From NCBI GenBank assembly GCA_038363925.1, contig JAQQWL010000009.1, positions 682,001 through 746,000 on the forward strand: a stretch of DNA of 64,000 nucleotides, in the 5' to 3' direction. The position numbers were made by a program, and so were the translations under genes. The DNA is from Apiospora phragmitis. Its lineage: Eukaryota > Ascomycota > Sordariomycetes > Amphisphaeriales > Apiosporaceae. Below, in pieces: positions 57,027 to 64,000 of this stretch. The first letter of the stretch is position 1; each line of letters begins with the position of its first letter. The notes under the pieces are model-generated. The model saw only the letters and a program-made list of their open reading frames with translations. It had not been told where the DNA came from and searched no databases.

Positions 57027-57700
57027 CGTAAGATCGTGATATTGCTCTCAGATGTGTAGTCTTAAGATTCCGCAGTCACGATGGCCAGGTTGCAAGAGAA
57101 ACGCTTTCGTAGGCAAATGTGATGTGCGATACTCTACCATGATGGCTGGCCATCTTAGACCGAACCCCAACGGGATCATGGACTTTATAACCGGAATCGC
57201 GTCAATATCACCGATTGGGATACTCCGCGTTATCGTGCAGCTGCCTCCGTCGATTGCCGCACCAAGACATCTATCTGCCCTCTGTGGGGGTTGGAGCAAT
57301 ATGAAGCGATATCTCAGAACATGGACACACTGTGTCGGAGGTCACCGGTGAATGATTAGCAGGAGCCTTATATCTAAGATCAATCTAGACATGTTTTGCT
57401 TTGGGGAAGGATTCACACGTGTTGGAGACATCGCCTTGTTCGTCATGTTCGGATCCTCAAAGCCGCATCTTTCGGATGTGCTCCGATGCTGTGTCCCCCC
57501 ACTCATTGAGCCAACAATCGCCGCTTCAAAGACCGAGCAATCAAGTATATCACACACAGTTCCATTCTCCAAGTGTACAATGATACTCATACGTGAAATT
57601 GGATCCATCGTTTCGTGTAAGTACACAACCCCCGCATTCCTATCAACATCGGCGGCGTGCGCGATGCATGCAGTACACACTTGGAGACACAACCCCTTCC
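57027..57700. other. Intergenic, promoter of the deacetylase
   Basis: No gene seen. Overlapping chance frames at 57342-57717 on both strands. Confidence 0.45.
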
Positions 57701-59949
<2,249 letters not shown>

Positions 59950-61637
59950 GGCGAGCTCCGGGTTCAGATATTGTCAAAGTACGTATTGTAAGGTCACCTT
60001 GGGGCTTTCATGAAAGTCAATCGCATGAGACTGTGGATAAGTCACACTCACCATACCCAGATCTCATCCGACATATGAATAACAGTCGGGCCAGGAGCGG
60101 CGATATTTTTATACCCTACCTTGGCAGCAGCATCTCAATTCCAAGGCCTCAGATGCAGTATATATTACCTCGGGGCTCGCCAAGCTTGATCCAGGATGCC
60201 TGCAGCAAGGGCTGTATGCAGTCCACCACATGCCACGACGGAGATGAGTTGTGATTAGTTGAAAGGGGTGCATACTGAGGCGTCAGGTAACATGCAATGC
60301 ACTGGCTTCATATACTTTTAATCTGGGTCGACCCAATCAACAGGGAACGGACGCATCCGCATCCCCGGACCCAGTGGCTCCTCACTTATTAGCCGACATG
60401 CCCAAGAATCTGGGGTGCAGCAAAGGCACGGCTGATCCAGAGGGTCGGCTTGCGATGTCCGGCAGAAGTGCCGACGAAGCACTCGATCTGCTCATATTGC
60501 AATGGGCTACGGCGGGTATACCGGCGACCAAGGCTCTTCCAAGCTGTAATACCCTTGCCACACATTGTCATGAGGACATGGCTGCGCCCGTCCCTTGTGG
60601 CGAGATGGTCATAGGTGATGTAATCTGAGTTGAGAACTCCCAGAACTGAGGAAATGAAATGTCCATGACACATTTATTAGTTAATTCAACATGATATGAT
60701 ACGAGCAGGAAATCTGTCGTGCGTGTCGCTCAATTGACGGGCAAAGAGCTCCGTCGGTCGGATAAGGAAAATTAATGTGCGACGAAACAAGCAAAGCATG
60801 TCGGTATCATGCATTGTCCAATTCCCCAGGTGACTTGTGTGTTTGTATGGCAATGTAAAAGGCGGTAATCCAGAATCATGGTTTCTTATTGCAGCTTTTC
60901 AAGACATCTGCCAGCATGCTGACGGCTGCTCTTCACTTGTTGCTTGGTGATTTCCAGCAATCGAGCGATGCATGTGACGACGTGGTTGGTTAATGAGAAG
61001 GAGATATGGGCCCAATTGCAATTATTCCTGGTGTCAGTGATGACGAGATGGATGACAGATGGAGTGGTCCCTAAAAAAAGAAATCCAAGGCGGAACGGGT
61101 GTCAGGTACTAAGCCTTAATTATTAGGGGACATCCCGCTTAGCCCCGGTAGGCCCGCAAGCCCGCCAACAAGAGGTGAGCCCCTCAAAAAAAGATAGGAC
61201 AGCAGAGCGTGCTAACCTAAGCAGCCCGGTTGATCTTCAGAATCTTCCAATTGTCCCTCGGAGGCCCACTGTTTCATTCACCGACTTTGATCACTCTGTC
61301 TGAGACACGTTAAACTGAACTTCAGACAGGGGACACATTCCAAACCATGAGCCGCTTTCGAGTTTCTGTTTCGACTGAAGAAAAGAGTAAAGGGGAAAAG
61401 GTTGGCAGCTTCTAAAACATCGATTATTCCCAGACTTGTGCGCCAAACACACGCTCCGATTCGTTCGTTAATTTACGTTTTATCCGATCCCTCCCACATC
61501 TGATCGCCGGACCAAGAGAGAGCCTTGTCATTCTTTGGCCCCCGGAAAAAAAGCTTGTGGTCACTGACGGCGTCGCATCCGTACTAGCGGGTCGTGTCAT
61601 CCATCCCTACCTAGACTGTCGCTCTCTCCAATTGAAA
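59950..61637. other. Gene-poor stretch of about 1.7 kb
   Basis: Promoters of the GMC gene and the phosphorylase. No supported gene. Confidence 0.45.
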
Positions 61638-62610
61638 ATGAGCATGACCGTGACGTTGAGCGAGCTAGACGTGCTTGCCGAGTTCGATCGGCGCGTCGTC
61701 AAGGGCGTCATCTTCTACGACAATGAACCCGACATCCAGGTCCAGGAAGTCGATGGGTACAAGGTGGGTGACTATTTTTGTGGCGGAGATCCGAACCGTG
61801 AAGTGAACTCTTGGCGCTGATACCCCCCTTCAGTTCGAATTCGCCGTGACGCAGGCCATAAGTAAAAAGCCCTACATCAAGGGCAACGATGACGAGCCCA
61901 CCAAGGCCTGCCACGCGCGCCGGCCGTCGCGGCCGGGCTACTTCCCCGGCTCCGATATCGACGTGTCGGGCTACGAGATGGCCGACGTGAGCGACACGCA
62001 CTGCGTCGCCTTCAACAAGTTCTGCATGTACCGGCCGCATTTGTTGTTGCTGACCAAGGACGGCTACCGCCGCCAGTACGACCCGCTGGCGCTCGACGAC
62101 GTGCAGGCCGCGCGCCAGCTGCTCGAGTCCCTGGGCTGGCACCACTTCATGTTCTACAACTGTGGCAAGGACGGCGGCTGCTCGCGCCTGCACAAGCACA
62201 TGCAGCTGGCCCCGCTGTGCCGGAACCGCCTCAAGCCCTGGCCCGAGGAGGAGTCGGGGAGAATAGCGGCTGGCGACGCGGCCGTGAGGACGCCGTACCA
62301 GTACATCCTGCGGCGGTTTGAGAACGATCTGGGACCCAAGCAGATCACCGACCTGTACGGCCAGATGATGGTGGAAGCGCGGAGGATCTTGCGGATCGAC
62401 CAGAACTCGTCCGAGCACGTCCCGCACAACGTCGCCTTGGGCCGGAACTGGATATTGGTGATCCCGCGGCGGAAGGCGGGCTTTAACGGTGCTTACGCCA
62501 ACACCCTGGGCTTGTTGGGCATGGTCTCGGTGGCCAACGAGGCAGAGCTGCGGTGCTGGCTCGACCAGGGCGCCGTCGAGGTTCTGAAACAACTGGGCGT
62601 GCCCAGATAG
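61638..62610 (+). CDS. Ap4A phosphorylase / ATP adenylyltransferase (APA1/APA2 family)
   Basis: Cleaves diadenosine tetraphosphate with phosphate to ADP and ATP; cytosolic, HIT-like superfamily. Exons 61638-61763 and 61834-62610, intron GTGGGT...TTCAG in phase; 300 aa, near the usual 320. The start is the ATG at 61638, in frame with a second two codons on. Motifs: FNKFCMYRPHLLLLTKDGYRRQ (seen in parts), FMFYNCGKDGGCSRLHKHMQL with the catalytic HxH pattern, and PHNVALGRNWILVIPRRK near the end. A conserved housekeeping-like gene, undamaged. The minus-strand frame opposite is its mirror. Confidence 0.9.
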
Positions 62611-63057
62611 ACTCAGTTGGGTGCTAGACAAGGAAAAGGAAGAGGATGCGCGTTTTTCATGTAGATCAATTGCTATGTATGTACTTACTTTGGCGGGTGT
62701 TGTTGGCTCATGATATCCCATAGACAAGAATGTTTAATAGATCTGGTTCTTCATGGCTGTATGGCAATTTCGAGGCGAATTGCGACTTTCTCGAGATGTC
62801 GATTGTTAATGTCTCACTTTAGCTAGGGAGTTGCGAATGGATCGGCAGATCAATCGGCACGGCAGTTGATGGGGGGGGACGTAAATGAGTATTTAGCTGA
62901 GCTAGGAATGTGTCAAATGAAGGGTTCATCATCGCTATGATGGCCATGGCGTATATAGATGCTGGTCACGATCGGGAATCGTGATGAATTGGATGGGCGA
63001 ACCAATACCGCCTAATCAGTTTCAGGGGAAGTGGTCGAGCGAGAGCCGCTACCCACC
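62611..63057. other. Intergenic, promoter of the next gene
   Basis: No gene seen. A G8 run at 62871-62878. Confidence 0.45.
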
Positions 63058-64000
63058 ATGCTCCGCCGCCATGGAGTGCTCACGATCCTACTCTTCAGTC
63101 TTCCGGGCACCTTCGCAGCCTCATGCTATCCTGATGCCTGTTTAAAAAGCATGTATCCAGTTGTTCACAAGTGGTCATTCATGAAATCTGATCTTTTCAC
63201 TTCAGGCGTCAATTGCGGAGAGAGCTGTGTTGCCGATTGTGCCCGGCATATGGCGGTCACATTCACGCCTCCAGTAGTATAAGTAAGGTCTATACCGTAT
63301 ATCCAACGTAGGACCCAATTCTGACTGATATTGACTGCCTTGATACAGGTCTATCACCAGTACCGTGACCATCAACTCCCAACACACTGTAATTACTTCT
63401 TCAGACGGTTCACAAAGGACCACAGCGAACGCTGTGCCCGATTGCGAGGAGAAGGTAGCCGGCTTTCCGTACTAGGCTGCAGTCTGCGACTCCAGGGAAC
63501 GGTTCAGGAGTGCGTGTTCCTGCATTCGAGCTTCTGCCACGACAGCCACAGCGGAAGCGCCCACTTCTACCGTAACCGAGACCATTGTGCTGTCATCATC
63601 ATTCGCACTCGGTTCTTCCTGGGGTCCCCCACCGGCTGTCCCCACAAGCACGAACAGCAACAACATCATCTCCTCCACGGAGACGGCCTCTTCAACCAGT
63701 CTGACAAGCAGTGTTTTTTCTACGATACCGCTCTCGACGACACCATCCGACAGGCCAAGCACTGTCGCTGCCCAAACCACGGCGTCCACGACGACTGACA
63801 ACGTGCCCGTGCTGCTGAGCGTCGTACCCGGCATACCTGGACCACCGAGCAATAAGACGAGAAGTTTCCAAGGAAGAAGTAGACGGACTAAGAGACAAGA
63901 TGATGCGATCGGAGGATTCATCATTGTCGGGGGCACCGTCGAGACATGCAGTGACGGTACTCCTTTCAACATCACCACTCAGGGGCAGCTGACCAGCGAT
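63058..64000 (+). CDS. Secreted Ser/Thr-rich cell-surface protein, 3' end beyond window, structure unresolved
   Basis: From ATG 63058 a signal peptide (LTILLFSLPGTFAASC) leads to a Cys-rich part (CYPDAC, then CGESCVADC). After an apparent intron ending near 63349 (ATACAG) another frame reads SITSTVTINSQHTVITSS and DCEEKVAGFPY. It meets an in-frame TAG (63472-63474) and continues as AAVCDSRERFRSACSCI followed by a long Ser/Thr-rich mucin-like region (TSTVTETIVLSSS, TSTNSNNIISSTETASS) to the right edge. Probably a glycosylated wall protein of the type with a small Cys domain and S/T linker. The TAG may be real nonsense, an intron I cannot define, or a sequencing fault. Confidence 0.45.

Noticed and set aside
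61708..62727. 339-codon minus-strand frame
   Set aside because: Mirror of the Ap4A phosphorylase gene, without domain support.

Overview
The window is nuclear DNA of a filamentous ascomycete (Pezizomycotina). Genes are split by short introns of about 50-110 bp with GT-AG ends, and one appears to be GC-AG. The families are typical of these fungi: a PTH11-type receptor, a HET-domain protein, DUF3112, an HsbA-like protein, an SRPK-type kinase, a Fot1/pogo transposon, a secreted GMC oxidoreductase and fungal terpene synthases. I cannot name genus or species.

Layout. 1-1157: secreted class 3 lipase cut by the left edge. 4158-7212: degenerate DEAH-helicase-like gene with an acidic/basic tail and a zinc-knuckle-like segment. 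7.7-8.4 kb: two minisatellites. 8.6-14.1 kb: an unknown gene, a GNAT-like protein and a secreted carboxylesterase. 14.9-19.4 kb and 24.7-26.8 kb: low-complexity, broken or unresolved orphan loci on the minus strand. 20.4-21.6 kb: PTH11-like receptor. 27.3-28.8 kb: SRPK-like kinase pseudogene.

29.5-36.3 kb is the most coherent functional block. It holds an MFS exporter, a class I sesquiterpene cyclase and, divergently transcribed from the cyclase, a HAD-type cyclase carrying a DxDTTS motif (the drimane synthase type known from AstC). They look like the core of a small sesquiterpenoid gene cluster.

36.7-43.8 kb: a kinase-like (aminoglycoside/methylthioribose type) pseudogene, a frameshifted HET gene, a T5orf172/GIY-YIG-like membrane protein and an internally deleted pogo element with perfect 26-bp inverted repeats and a TA duplication. 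44.2-64 kb is more ordinary: two small membrane proteins, a GH5 glucanase, an HsbA-like protein, two unknown proteins, DUF3112, a PuuE-type polysaccharide deacetylase, a secreted GMC oxidoreductase, Ap4A phosphorylase and a Ser/Thr-rich secreted protein cut by the right edge.

Many otherwise good genes are interrupted by one missing or extra base, mostly within G/C runs of two or more. Such a recurrent pattern is more easily explained by base-calling errors in the assembly than by independent pseudogenisation. A few loci (SRPK, phosphotransferase, pogo) carry enough mixed damage to be true relics. Exon joins were inferred by eye from splice signals and family motifs, without alignment or transcripts.
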